Assembly (NCBI GenBank): GCA_964244955.1
Contig: CAXTKQ010000091.1
Location: 1-16,094 of the forward strand
Direction: 5' to 3'
Length of the DNA: 16,094 nucleotides
Origin: Mucilaginibacter_A sp964244955
GTDB taxonomy: Bacteria; Bacteroidota; Bacteroidia; Sphingobacteriales; Sphingobacteriaceae
Part shown: in pieces, positions 1 through 7,546 of the stretch
Position numbering within the stretch: the first letter of the stretch is position 1
Layout of the letters: each line of letters opens with the position of its first letter
The notes under the pieces: generated by a model
The model's database searches: none
The model's input: only the letters and a program-made list of their open reading frames with translations
Told to the model about the DNA's origin: nothing
Translations under genes and position numbers: made by a program

Positions 1-1
1 G

Positions 2-814
2 ACCACCACCAACCCGATTGCCGTTGGCGACCAGGTGGATTTTGAGATCGAGCCGGAACAGCAAACCGGCGTGATCCACAAACTGCACGACCGGAAAAAT
101 TACATCATCCGCAAATCCATCAACCTCAGCAAACAGGCGCAAATTATTGCAGCTAATTTAGATTTGGCTTTGCTGGTGGTTACGCTGGCTTCGCCCCGAA
201 CTTCACTGGGTTTTATTGACCGTTTTTTGGTTACTGCCGAAGCTTATAGCATTCCGGCCGGTATTATTTTCAATAAACTGGATTTGTTTAGCGATGAAGG
301 TTTGAAAATTTTGGCTGATTACCGTTCTATTTATGAGCAAATTGGGTATCAATGCCTGGAAGTTTCGGCCTTAAAAAAAACAGGCATAAAAGAAGTAGAA
401 GCCGTTTTGAAAGATAAAACCACGCTTTTTTCCGGCCATTCCGGCGTAGGAAAATCTACCTTGATCAATACGCTTTTACCTGATCAAAACCTAAGAACAG
501 GCGAAATTTCCGACTGGAGCGATTCCGGAAAACACACCACCACTTTTGCCGAAATGTTTGAACTGCCTTTCGGTGGTTTTTTAATTGATACGCCCGGCAT
601 CCGTGAGTTAGGCGTGATTGATATTGAAAAACAGGAACTGAGCCACTTTTTCCCCGAAATGCGCAACTTGCTCAACCAATGCCGTTTCCACAATTGCCGC
701 CACATTAATGAGCCTGGTTGCGCTGTTTTAGCTGCGCTGGAAGATGGTGATATTGAACCTTCGCGTTATGAAAGCTATTTGAGCATTTATCAGGGAAATG
801 ATACGCGGGCTTGA
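2..814 (+). CDS. rsgA: Ribosome small subunit-dependent GTPase A, 5'-truncated
   Basis: RsgA (YjeQ/EngC) is a circularly permuted GTPase that checks late 30S subunit maturation. The frame is open from base 2, so the N-terminus lies outside the window; a GTG at 35 is inside the OB-fold and is not the start. Counting residues from that GTG, the permuted order is visible: the end of the OB-fold, G4 NKLD (80-83), a G5-like SALKKTG (111-117), the P-loop GHSGVGKST (134-142), the threonine-rich switch KHTTTF (166-171) and G3 DTPG (185-188). A zinc finger with Cys216, Cys221, His223 and Cys229 (C-x4-C-x-H-x5-C) completes the family signature. It leads the plus-strand group rsgA-dtd-mazG-like. The identification is secure. 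Confidence 0.96.
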   Translation, partial: TTTNPIAVGDQVDFEIEPEQQTGVIHKLHDRKNYIIRKSINLSKQAQIIAANLDLALLVVTLASPRTSLGFIDRFLVTAEAYSIPAGIIFNKLDLFSDEGLKILADYRSIYEQIGYQCLEVSALKKTGIKEVEAVLKDKTTLFSGHSGVGKSTLINTLLPDQNLRTGEISDWSDSGKHTTTFAEMFELPFGGFLIDTPGIRELGVIDIEKQELSHFFPEMRNLLNQCRFHNCRHINEPGCAVLAALEDGDIEPSRYESYLSIYQGNDTRA

Positions 815-825
815 GGAAGAGAGTG

Positions 826-913
826 TTACGTGATAAGTTTTAAGTTGTACGTAATGAACAAATTGCTTTTCTCCGCCCAAAACTTACAACTCACAACTTA
901 AAACCCACAACTT
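826..913. repeat. Inverted array of degenerate ACTTAYA heptamers
   Basis: The rsgA-dtd gap holds two arms of a 7-bp periodic sequence in opposite orientation. The right arm (about 881-913) reads as units ACTTACA, ACTCACA, ACTTAAA, ACCCACA. The left arm (about 826-850) gives the same units on the other strand. GTTTTAAGTTGT (837-848) and ACAACTTAAAAC (893-904) are exact 12-base reverse complements around a 44-base centre. The transcript could fold into a hairpin behind rsgA. A related structure lies at 10735-10852. The function is unknown. Confidence 0.75.
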
Positions 914-917
914 CATA

Positions 918-1376
918 ATGAGGGCAGTTATCCAACGCGTAAGCGAAGCATCCGTCAAAGTAAACGGTTTGGCAACCGGCGAAATTGAAACCGGTTTTGT
1001 GGTTTTGTTGGGGATTGAAGAAGCAGATTCCGAAGAAGACGTAACTTGGCTGGCACAAAAAATCATCAACCTGCGGGTTTTTGCTGATGAAAACGGTTTA
1101 ATGAACAAAGCTTTGGCAGATGTTAACGGTTCGGTTTTGTTGATCTCGCAGTTCACGCTTTTTGCACAAACGAAAAAAGGAAACCGGCCGTCGTTCATCC
1201 GCGCAGCAAAACCAGAATTAGCCATTCCGATGTATGAAACGATGATTAAAACATTGGAAAACTTGTTGGGTAAAAGTATTTCCACCGGACAATTCGGCGC
1301 GGATATGAAAGTGAGTTTGGTAAACGACGGACCGGTTACCATCATCATGGATACAAAAGATAAAGACAACCACTGA
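918..1376 (+). CDS. dtd: D-aminoacyl-tRNA deacylase
   Basis: Dtd hydrolyses D-amino acids (and glycine mischarged on tRNA-Ala) from tRNA in the cytoplasm. The 152-residue product has near-usual family length and the typical start MRAVIQRV. Both active-site motifs are present: SQFTL at 77-81 and the Gly-cisPro motif GPVT at 138-141, which gives chiral selectivity. The ATG at 918 matches the family N-terminus, although no clear Shine-Dalgarno sequence precedes it. The next gene begins 4 nt after the stop, so the two are probably co-transcribed. A long antisense frame over this gene is a shadow. Confidence 0.96.
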   Translation: MRAVIQRVSEASVKVNGLATGEIETGFVVLLGIEEADSEEDVTWLAQKIINLRVFADENGLMNKALADVNGSVLLISQFTLFAQTKKGNRPSFIRAAKPELAIPMYETMIKTLENLLGKSISTGQFGADMKVSLVNDGPVTIIMDTKDKDNH

Positions 1377-1380
1377 TTTT

Positions 1381-1707
1381 ATGACGATAAAAGAAGCACA
1401 ACAAGCGGTTGATCAATGGATCAATACAACCGGAATCCGCTATTTTAACGAGCTGACCAACACAGCCATCTTAATGGAAGAAGTGGGCGAAGTTGCCCGA
1501 ATTATGGCGCGCAAATACGGCGAGCAATCGTTCAAAAAATCCGACGAAAGCGTAAACCTGCCCGATGAAATGGCCGATGTTTTATTTGTGCTGATCTGTC
1601 TGGCTAACCAAACCGGCATTGATTTGACCGAAGCTTTAGAAAAAAACATGGCTAAAAAGAGTATCCGCGATGCGGACAGGCATCGGAATAATGAGAAGTT
1701 AAAGTAG
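1381..1707 (+). CDS. MazG-like nucleotide pyrophosphohydrolase
   Basis: This 108-residue all-alpha NTP pyrophosphohydrolase of the MazG/dUTPase superfamily probably hydrolyses (d)NTPs or non-canonical NTPs to NMP and pyrophosphate. The Mg2+-binding signature is visible: EEVGE at 33-37 (Glu33, Glu34, Glu37) and DEMAD at 62-66 (Glu63, Asp66). The single domain matches the short MazG-like class rather than the two-domain MazG. It follows dtd by 4 nt and ends 10 nt before the convergent hicB stop. One copy of the recurrent word TAAAAGAAGCA (1388-1398) encodes its residues I-K-E-A. The exact substrate cannot be deduced. Confidence 0.9.
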   Translation: MTIKEAQQAVDQWINTTGIRYFNELTNTAILMEEVGEVARIMARKYGEQSFKKSDESVNLPDEMADVLFVLICLANQTGIDLTEALEKNMAKKSIRDADRHRNNEKLK

Positions 1708-1717
1708 ATACTAACAC

Positions 1718-2074
1718 TTATGCAAAGTCAATATCACTATCATGTTTAACAGCATAAGAAATTGCTGCTTTTACAAACTCATTTAAAGTAATACTTTTTT
1801 GGGCAGCTACTAAAGCAGCTTCTTTGTGTAAGGTAACAGGTAAACGCACATTAAAACTTCCTTTATATGACTTTTCTGGCGTTTTTTTTAGCTCTTTACA
1901 AGTAACCAAATAATCATCTACAGCCTCATAAAAGGCATCTTTTACTTCTTGAACAGAAGTTCCTTCAAATGTTACTACATCATTAATACCAAAAATATTT
2001 CCATAAAAAACCTCATCCTCTGGACTAAAATTTATTGTGGCCAGGTAATCTTTATATTTTAAAAAGTTAGTCAT
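1718..2074 (-). CDS. hicB: HicB-family antitoxin
   Basis: Antitoxin of a type II HicAB module: it binds and neutralises HicA and represses the operon. The 118 residues show the HicB layout. Residues about 1-60 form the partial RNase H-like fold (FYGNIFGINDVVTFEG, then EVKDAFYEAVDDYL), and residues about 72-110 form a C-terminal ribbon-helix-helix DNA-binding segment (GSFNVRLPVTLHKEA, then ITLNEFVKAAI). It begins 2 nt after the hicA stop, with a purine-rich AAAGGAAAG as possible ribosome site inside the end of hicA. The gene is more AT-rich than its neighbours, suggesting acquisition. The RHH version implies autoregulation through a palindromic operator, and one is found upstream. Confidence 0.92.
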   Translation of the reverse strand: MTNFLKYKDYLATINFSPEDEVFYGNIFGINDVVTFEGTSVQEVKDAFYEAVDDYLVTCKELKKTPEKSYKGSFNVRLPVTLHKEAALVAAQKSITLNEFVKAAISYAVKHDSDIDFA

Positions 2075-2076
2075 GA

Positions 2077-2331
2077 TTAAAGCTTTCCTTTCTCTCTTAA
2101 AGCAGTAATTACAATTTCGAGCGCATATCGCTTTACAATATTGCCCGGATGTGGTTTATGTAAACTAATAACAGACTTTTGTTCATTTACAAACTTCCTT
2201 CTTGAACCACCGGTTTTGCCTGTTGATATTTCCGAGTAACCAAAATACTTTAAAACAGTTGATAGCTCCTCCCAAGTAAAGTCTTTAGGAAGTGAAAGTA
2301 ATCTTGCTATTAATTTGTCGGCCTTACTCAA
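2077..2331 (-). CDS. hicA: HicA-family toxin (mRNA interferase)
   Basis: Toxin of the HicAB pair: a small dsRBD-like RNase that cleaves mRNA and tmRNA when HicB is lost. The 84-residue product has the family shape: helix, GGSRRKF at 41-47, strand, then LHKPHPG at 57-63 and a C-terminal helix (KRYALEIVITALRE). The position that is His in canonical HicA (GSHxxF) is Arg here; His58 and His61 of the HxPHP motif remain, as I recall for a GSR-type branch of the family. There is no ATG in the whole frame, and a TTG at 2331-2329 is the only plausible start, which may keep toxin translation low. Toxin-first order is normal for hicAB. Confidence 0.9.
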   Translation of the reverse strand: MSKADKLIARLLSLPKDFTWEELSTVLKYFGYSEISTGKTGGSRRKFVNEQKSVISLHKPHPGNIVKRYALEIVITALREKGKL

Positions 2332-2333
2332 TT

Positions 2334-2356
2334 TTGCAACTACTATTTAGTTACAA
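2334..2356. promoter_or_regulatory. Candidate HicB operator
   Basis: An interrupted palindrome directly upstream of the hicA TTG: TTGCAACTA (2334-2342), a 5-base centre, then TAGTTACAA (2348-2356). The arms are reverse complements at 8 of 9 positions. It ends 2 nt from the start codon, where a ribbon-helix-helix repressor such as this HicB would block transcription. Binding is inferred from family behaviour. Confidence 0.55.
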
Positions 2357-2411
2357 AAATCAATAGAAAATTCTAAAATTAAAATAGTAAAAGCAGAAAA
2401 ATAAAACTTGT

Positions 2412-3137
2412 TTAAGCCCTCAACTTCACCAGCTTCTCCCCTTCCAAAACCGGAATCGCCGTAGTTAAATCAACCTGCAAACAAAATTTAATATCTTCTT
2501 CAATACCTAATTTTTTCAAACGTTCGCTGTGTGCTGTTTTTTGCAGGTATAAATTGAGGTCGTTTTTGCCTAAATTAAATAAATCGTTGGCAGCGATACT
2601 TGGGTCGTCTAATTTGTAGTTGCCTGCTTTCAACTGATCAACAACAGCACCGGCGAATAATGCGTCTTCCAAATTGAAGTTGTTTTTCCAACCGGCGCAA
2701 ACCAATAAAATATTTTCCTGCTGGAATTTTAACCAATTGCACAAAGCCGTAAGGTTTAAAAAAGAACCGATCACAATTTTTTTGGCTGCGCGGGAAAGAT
2801 GTAAAGCATGCGTGCCGTTGGTTGTGGTAAGCACAACTGTTTTGCCCGCAACTTTTTCTTTGGTGTAAGAGAAGGGCGAGTTGCCGAAATCAAACCCGGA
2901 AACTACTTCGCCGTTACGTTCTGCAGCCAATAAATAATCCAAACCTTTTTCGCGGTACGCCGCACATTCTTCTACTTGGGCAACCGGAATGATCGCTTCG
3001 GCTCCGTTTTCAATGCCGTAACAAATGGAAGACGTGGCCCGGAAAATATCGATAATCACGGCAATGCTGTTTTCAATTGGATAAAGCGGCAGCAGTGCGG
3101 GCGTGAGGCAGGTTTCGATCTTTAACTTTTCGCTCAT
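2412..3137 (-). CDS. comB: 2-phosphosulfolactate phosphatase family (ComB)
   Basis: ComB is a Mg2+-dependent phosphatase converting 2-phosphosulfolactate to sulfolactate, a step of coenzyme M synthesis in archaea. The 241-residue product carries the family motifs in order: DIFRATSSI (30-38), AERNGE (72-77), FDFGNSP (82-88), TTTNGT (104-109) and GWKNNFNLEDALFAG (149-163). The frame could begin at 3194, but the preceding 19 residues (MFFRRCFF...) do not look like the family, so I choose the ATG at 3137 with MSEKLKIE. It follows gcvT on the same strand. Bacteroidota are not known to make coenzyme M, so the physiological substrate is uncertain; a sulfonate or another phosphoester is possible. Confidence 0.9.
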   Translation of the reverse strand: MSEKLKIETCLTPALLPLYPIENSIAVIIDIFRATSSICYGIENGAEAIIPVAQVEECAAYREKGLDYLLAAERNGEVVSGFDFGNSPFSYTKEKVAGKTVVLTTTNGTHALHLSRAAKKIVIGSFLNLTALCNWLKFQQENILLVCAGWKNNFNLEDALFAGAVVDQLKAGNYKLDDPSIAANDLFNLGKNDLNLYLQKTAHSERLKKLGIEEDIKFCLQVDLTTAIPVLEGEKLVKLRA

Positions 3138-3163
3138 TTGAGATTGATTAACACGGTTTTTTA

Positions 3164-3180
3164 GGTGGTAAAAGAAGCAT
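3164..3180. repeat. Copy of the recurrent word in the gcvT-comB gap
   Basis: GGTGGTAAAAGAAGCAT here is identical over 17 bases to 4634-4650 inside rnhB. It contains TAAAAGAAGCAT, the reverse complement of ATGCTTCTTTTA. If comB starts at 3137 this copy is intergenic. The other exact 11-mer copies are at 1388, 3755, 4639, 7015, 7278, 12143, 12311, 14881 and 14942. Confidence 0.8.
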
Positions 3181-3194
3181 CGGCGAAAAAACAA

Positions 3195-4274
3195 TTATTT
3201 GTAAAAAGGCGGCTTCACTACTTTGGCTTTGATTTTTTGATCGCGGATTTTAATGTAGATTTCTGTTCCTTCTTTGGCAAAAGCATTGCTCACATAACCC
3301 AAACCCACTGCTTTTTGCAACGATGGCGATTGTGTGCCGGAAGTTACTTTGCCGATTACGTTTCCTTCGGCATCAACAATTTCGTAATCGTGGCGCGGAA
3401 TGCCGCGTTCGATCATTTCAAAACCAACCAACTTTTTGCTGATGCCTGCTTCTTTTTGCTGTTTCAAGGCTTCGGAATTCACAAAATCTTTGTTGAATTT
3501 GGTGACCCAGCCCAAACCGGCTTCCAGCGGAGAAGTGGTATCGTCAATATCGTTTCCGTACAAACAAAAACCCATTTCCAAACGCAAGGTATCGCGCGCA
3601 GCGAGACCAATCGGTTTGATGCCAAAAGGTTCGCCGGCTTTAAAAATGGCGTTCCAAATGGTTTCGGCGTGATCGTTATCAAAATAAATCTCAAAACCGC
3701 CGGCACCGGTATAACCCGTGGCAGAAATAATGACGTTGTTAACGCCGGCAAAAATGCTTCTTTTAAAGGTATAATATTCCATCGAAGCGAGGTCAACATC
3801 GGTTAAGCTTTGCAACGCTTCGGCAGCTTTCGGGCCTTGCACGGCCAACAGCGAAGTACGGTCGGAAATGTTTTTCATCTCCACACCAAAATCGTTGTAT
3901 TTTGTAATCCAGTCCCAGTCTTTTTCGATGTTGGAAGCATTTACCACCAACATGTAGGTTTTCTCATTCAAACGGTAAACCAACAAATCATCCACAATTC
4001 CGCCGTTTTCGTTCGGCAAACAGGAATATTGCACTTTGCCGTCGTACAATTTAGAAGCATCGTTGGTGGTTACTTTCTGGATCAGGTCCAATGCTTTTTC
4101 GCCTTTCAAAATAAATTCGCCCATGTGGCTCACATCAAAAACGCCAACCGCTTTGCGCACGGTATCATGTTCGGCATTAATTCCGGCGTAGGTAACCGGC
4201 ATGTGGTAACCGGCAAAAGGAATCATTTTGGCGCCGGTTTTTATGTGTGTATCGGTGAGGGCGGTAGTTTTCAT
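3195..4274 (-). CDS. gcvT: Aminomethyltransferase, glycine cleavage T-protein
   Basis: GcvT takes the aminomethyl group from lipoylated H-protein and passes the one-carbon unit to tetrahydrofolate, releasing ammonia. The 359 residues match the usual length of about 360. The N-terminal ALTDTHIKTGAKMIPFAGY, VFDVSHMGE at 45-53 and GGIVDDLLVYR at 91-101 (catalytic Asp95/96 region) are typical, and the C-terminal beta-barrel domain is complete. The ATG at 4274 fits the family start. gcvH and gcvP are not in the window. A promoter-like element lies just upstream, so it may be expressed independently of rnhB, whose stop is 49 nt away. Long antisense frames opposite this gene have no family resemblance. 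Confidence 0.96.
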   Translation of the reverse strand: MKTTALTDTHIKTGAKMIPFAGYHMPVTYAGINAEHDTVRKAVGVFDVSHMGEFILKGEKALDLIQKVTTNDASKLYDGKVQYSCLPNENGGIVDDLLVYRLNEKTYMLVVNASNIEKDWDWITKYNDFGVEMKNISDRTSLLAVQGPKAAEALQSLTDVDLASMEYYTFKRSIFAGVNNVIISATGYTGAGGFEIYFDNDHAETIWNAIFKAGEPFGIKPIGLAARDTLRLEMGFCLYGNDIDDTTSPLEAGLGWVTKFNKDFVNSEALKQQKEAGISKKLVGFEMIERGIPRHDYEIVDAEGNVIGKVTSGTQSPSLQKAVGLGYVSNAFAKEGTEIYIKIRDQKIKAKVVKPPFYK

Positions 4275-4294
4275 GGCAACAATTTTTGTGGTGG

Positions 4295-4302
4295 CAAAAG
4301 TA
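4295..4302 (-). promoter_or_regulatory. Candidate -7 element for gcvT
   Basis: On the minus strand this reads TACTTTTG, an exact match to the Bacteroidota -7 consensus TAnnTTTG, 20 nt upstream of the gcvT ATG. I see no convincing TTTG at the expected -33 distance, so the call is tentative. Confidence 0.4.
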
Positions 4303-4323
4303 GCAAAATAAGCAGAAGGCGGA

Positions 4324-4962
4324 TTAAACTACCGTTTTTGCTTCCTCAATTTTAAAAGGCAAAGGCTGAACGCGAAAAGTTAAACGGTGATAAGGCGTAA
4401 ACCCTTTTTCTAAAATAACCGAGCGGTGTTTTTGGGTTGGATAACCTTTGTTTTGATGCCAGTGGTATTCGGGATGTTCTTGGGCGATTTTTTTCATGTA
4501 ATCATCGCGGTAGGTTTTTGCCAGGACGGAGGCGGCCGCGATACTGTAATATTTGCCATCACCTTTTACAATGCAGGCATGGCTGAGCGATTTGTATTTT
4601 TTGAAATAATTGCCGTCAACAATCAAAAATTCGGGTGGTAAAAGAAGCATGTCCAATGCGCGGTGCATGGCCAAAACTGAAGCTTGCAGGATATTGATTT
4701 GGTCAATCTCCAGGTTATCAACCGAAGCTACGGCAAAAGCTAAAGCTGTTTTTTCAATCTCCAACCGCAACTGATTACGCGTTTTTTCATCCAATTGCTT
4801 AGAATCGTTCAGTTCGGGATGAACAAAGTTTTGCGGCAAAATAACGGCGGCGGCAAAAACCGGCCCGGCCAAACAACCACGGCCTGCTTCATCGCAACCG
4901 GCTTCCAGCAATGTGTGCTGATAGCGTGGCAAAAGTGCCGGTCTGTCGTTCGTAGCCATCAT
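4324..4962 (-). CDS. rnhB: Ribonuclease HII
   Basis: RNase HII cleaves the RNA strand of RNA-DNA hybrids and removes single ribonucleotides from DNA. The 212-residue product shows AGCDEAGRGCLAGPV near the N-terminus (catalytic Asp24 and Glu25), VDGN (Asp116), AAASVLAKTYRD (Asp153) and the HQNKGYPTQKHR stretch, completing the DEDD site. The frame extends to a TTG at 5001, but two consecutive ATGs at 4962 and 4959 sit where homologues start, so I use 4962. It lies between the GAF-SpoIIE phosphatase (50-nt gap) and gcvT. MLLLP in the protein is encoded by one exact copy of the recurrent 12-mer (4639-4650). Confidence 0.95.
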   Translation of the reverse strand: MMATNDRPALLPRYQHTLLEAGCDEAGRGCLAGPVFAAAVILPQNFVHPELNDSKQLDEKTRNQLRLEIEKTALAFAVASVDNLEIDQINILQASVLAMHRALDMLLLPPEFLIVDGNYFKKYKSLSHACIVKGDGKYYSIAAASVLAKTYRDDYMKKIAQEHPEYHWHQNKGYPTQKHRSVILEKGFTPYHRLTFRVQPLPFKIEEAKTVV

Positions 4963-5012
4963 CAAATTTTGAACTGAATTGATACTGTTTTTACCGGTCA
5001 AAAATTGGTGTT

Positions 5013-6248
5013 TTATTTACAACAAATGGTAAGCAATGTAATATCATCAATGGGTTTGCCTTTAACCTGGCGGTTAATGTGGTCGAGTATTTTGGTGTTG
5101 AAATGGTCGGGTTTTAATTTGCCGTGCGTTTTTACATATTCGCGCAGCTTTTTTTCGTTCCAGTTTGGGCTTTCCTCGTCGTATTCGATCAAGCCATCGG
5201 TATAATTAAAAATCGTAAACTCTTCTTCCAGCAGCATTTCGCCCATGTTTACAAAGGGCAGCTTATCCAAAACACCAATAATAGTGGTGCCTAACTTTAG
5301 CTCGGTGATGCAGCCTTTGTGGTAAACGATGGACGGGTTATGGCCGGCATTGATGTAGCTGAGCATCCGGCTTTTCTGGTTAAATTTCCCCAAAAATATG
5401 GTAATAAATTTTTCGCCGCGGGTGGTTTTAATGATCACATCGTTTAGCTTTTCGATGATGGTTGTCAAATCTTCTACCACCGATGCCCAAGCGCGCAAAC
5501 TGGCCTGCAAATTGGCCATCAACAAAGCGGCAGAAACACCTTTGCCGGAAACATCGGCAATACACCACAAAAATTCATCTTCGTTCAGCCGGATAAAATC
5601 GTAATAATCGCCGCCGATATTTTGGTGCGGCAAATAGCGTGCGCCAACTTCAATCCCCGGCTCGTTGTAAATGGTAATCGGGATCAGCATTTGCTGCACA
5701 TCGCCCGCCAGTTCCATTTCGCGCTGAAAGCGTTCGGCCTCAATACGTTTTCTAAACAGCTTTTTGTTTTCCAAAGCCACCACAATCACGTTGGAAAGCG
5801 TTTGGATAAAGTTGAGGTCGTTGCCCAGCATTTGCGGCGTGGTTTTAAAATCGCCTATGAGTGCAAAAGCCAGCAGTTTGTTTTTTTGAAAAACCGGGAT
5901 AAAGTAATCGTAATTACTCAGGATTTCATTTTCGTGCAAATTAACAAGCACCGGGCCTTTAAACCTTCCTAAACCTTTGCAGGCTTTCAGCAATACGCGG
6001 TGCTGCTCAAACTCGCCGCCGTAGTAAGAAACACATTTAAAGCGGTTTTCCACTTCGGCCATAAACCGGAACTTGCCCACTTGCAGGTAATCTTTCAAAA
6101 TCACTTCCAGCATGTCCAGCAAAACTGCCGTCGTGGCACTTTTGTTGATTGCCTGGGTTACTTCCAGCAAAGCATTTAATTCTGCCTGTCTTTTTAAAAG
6201 CAGGCGGATCAATTCATCCTCTTCAGAATTATGGTTGATGTTTTGCAT
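5013..6248 (-). CDS. GAF domain / SpoIIE-type PP2C serine phosphatase
   Basis: A 411-residue cytoplasmic signalling protein. Residues about 20-165 form a GAF-like sensor, followed by a helical, coiled-coil-like linker (about 160-190). Residues 190-411 form a PP2C phosphatase of the SpoIIE/RsbU class with metal-binding motifs GGDYYD (212-217), ADVSGKG (231-237), NAGHNP (300-305), YTDG (349-352) and the final DD (401-402), all intact. Such enzymes usually dephosphorylate STAS-domain anti-anti-sigma factors in partner-switching pathways. No STAS protein or anti-sigma kinase is encoded nearby, so the target is unknown. It follows the ABC permease by 34 nt on the same strand and may be co-transcribed. 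The GAF ligand cannot be read from sequence. Confidence 0.9.
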   Translation of the reverse strand: MQNINHNSEEDELIRLLLKRQAELNALLEVTQAINKSATTAVLLDMLEVILKDYLQVGKFRFMAEVENRFKCVSYYGGEFEQHRVLLKACKGLGRFKGPVLVNLHENEILSNYDYFIPVFQKNKLLAFALIGDFKTTPQMLGNDLNFIQTLSNVIVVALENKKLFRKRIEAERFQREMELAGDVQQMLIPITIYNEPGIEVGARYLPHQNIGGDYYDFIRLNEDEFLWCIADVSGKGVSAALLMANLQASLRAWASVVEDLTTIIEKLNDVIIKTTRGEKFITIFLGKFNQKSRMLSYINAGHNPSIVYHKGCITELKLGTTIIGVLDKLPFVNMGEMLLEEEFTIFNYTDGLIEYDEESPNWNEKKLREYVKTHGKLKPDHFNTKILDHINRQVKGKPIDDITLLTICCK

Positions 6249-6282
6249 GAAATTATACTTCTTCCCCCATCATTTATGTTGA

Positions 6283-7467
6283 TTAAACCCGCGTATTTTG
6301 TGATTTAACATCAAACGCATCGCGCAAACCAATAGTTACCACATTAAAAGCATAAACTATCAACATGATGGCCAGCCCCGGCAAAATAGCAAGATAAGCT
6401 GAATCTATCACAATGTAACCATAATGTTCCTTAATCATGGCGCCCCAGGTGGGCGTTGGCGGTTGCGCGCCGTAACCCAAAAAGCTTAAACCGGCTTCGA
6501 GCAAAATAGCCGAAGCAAAATTTGAAGCCGCCAAAACCAAAATAGGCCCGGTGATATTGGGCAAAATATGTTGGCGGATTATGCGGTAATGGCCAAAACC
6601 CAAAGCACGTGCCGCTTCAATAAACTCTACTTGTTTTAACGCGATTACCTGGCCGCGCACCAAACGCCCAACTTCAACCCACATGGAAAGGCCAACGGCC
6701 ACAAATATCTGCCACAAACCTTTGCCCAAAGCAAAAGAGATGGCAATTACCAACAGCAGCGCGGGCAAGGCCCATAAAACGTTCATCAGCCAGCTCAGCA
6801 ATTCGTCTGTTTTTCCGCCAAAATAACCTGCTGCCGAACCAAAGCCTACGCCGACAATCAAACTGATCAGCACGGCCACAAAACCAACAGCCAGCGAAAT
6901 CCGGGCACCGATAATCAAACGGCTCAACATATCGCGGCCATAAATATCCGTTCCCAACCAAAATGTTTTTTTAATGATTTGCCGGTCTGTTATTTCTTTT
7001 TGCACTTGGGGCAATGCTTCTTTTAGCACCTCTTTTTTGGTGCCTTGGGCCGAAGGATTATCCGCAATGCTTTTTTTACCACTGATTTTATAAATGTTGT
7101 AGGCGGTTTCTGCGGCCACATCTTCATCGCCGATGTATTCGCGGACGTAAATGGAATCTTTGTTGAAACGATAATGGGTTATCGGCACGTTGCGCCAGGG
7201 CGAAGGCTGGCCGAACAGCATTTTACCGATAAAATTGACGGTATTAGTTTGGCCTTCTTTTTTGATGCGGAGGATGATAAAAGAAGCACCAGGCTTTTTC
7301 AGGCCCAGTTGCACCAGCATATCGTTGGCTTGCGGCGTGCCGTCGGGCGTAATCAGATAACCTAAAACGGCAACAAGCGATGTGAGCAAAATCAACAACA
7401 TTCCGGCAACGGCTAATTTATTTTGAAAGAAAATTTTTTGGTTAGAAGAAAGATCGGCTTTGGTCAA
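6283..7467 (-). CDS. ABC transporter permease, OppC/DppC type
   Basis: Inner-membrane permease of a binding-protein-dependent importer, peptide/nickel class. The 394 residues comprise a first TM helix (about 18-39), an extracytoplasmic stretch (about 40-165), then LGTDIYGRD (171-179) and the permease core with several TM helices. The EAA loop that contacts the ATPase is clear: EAARALGFGHYRIIRQHILPN from 284. The family usually has about 280-300 residues; the excess is the enlarged loop after TM1. No ATG exists near the start; TTG at 7467 is the best start, because an in-frame stop lies about 27 nt upstream with only ATT between. No second permease, ATPase or binding protein is adjacent, so the substrate is unknown. 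Confidence 0.9.
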   Translation of the reverse strand: MTKADLSSNQKIFFQNKLAVAGMLLILLTSLVAVLGYLITPDGTPQANDMLVQLGLKKPGASFIILRIKKEGQTNTVNFIGKMLFGQPSPWRNVPITHYRFNKDSIYVREYIGDEDVAAETAYNIYKISGKKSIADNPSAQGTKKEVLKEALPQVQKEITDRQIIKKTFWLGTDIYGRDMLSRLIIGARISLAVGFVAVLISLIVGVGFGSAAGYFGGKTDELLSWLMNVLWALPALLLVIAISFALGKGLWQIFVAVGLSMWVEVGRLVRGQVIALKQVEFIEAARALGFGHYRIIRQHILPNITGPILVLAASNFASAILLEAGLSFLGYGAQPPTPTWGAMIKEHYGYIVIDSAYLAILPGLAIMLIVYAFNVVTIGLRDAFDVKSQNTRV

Positions 7468-7546
7468 TGGTTGTTCAACAGGAATGTTTTAAAGTTTAAA
7501 TATAGGCTTTGGTGCTTCAAAACCCTATTTTATTTTCAAAAATATG

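Noticed and set aside
815..917. CRISPR-like direct repeats in the rsgA-dtd gap
   Set aside because: The 7-bp units are contiguous and degenerate, with no unique spacers and no cas genes.
884..1369. 161-codon minus-strand frame over dtd
   Set aside because: It is antisense to dtd, which has both catalytic motifs; no independent evidence supports the antisense protein.
3165..4355. Two long plus-strand frames (213 and 181 codons) opposite gcvT
   Set aside because: They lie wholly antisense to a well-supported gene and their translations show no recognisable motifs; they are composition shadows.
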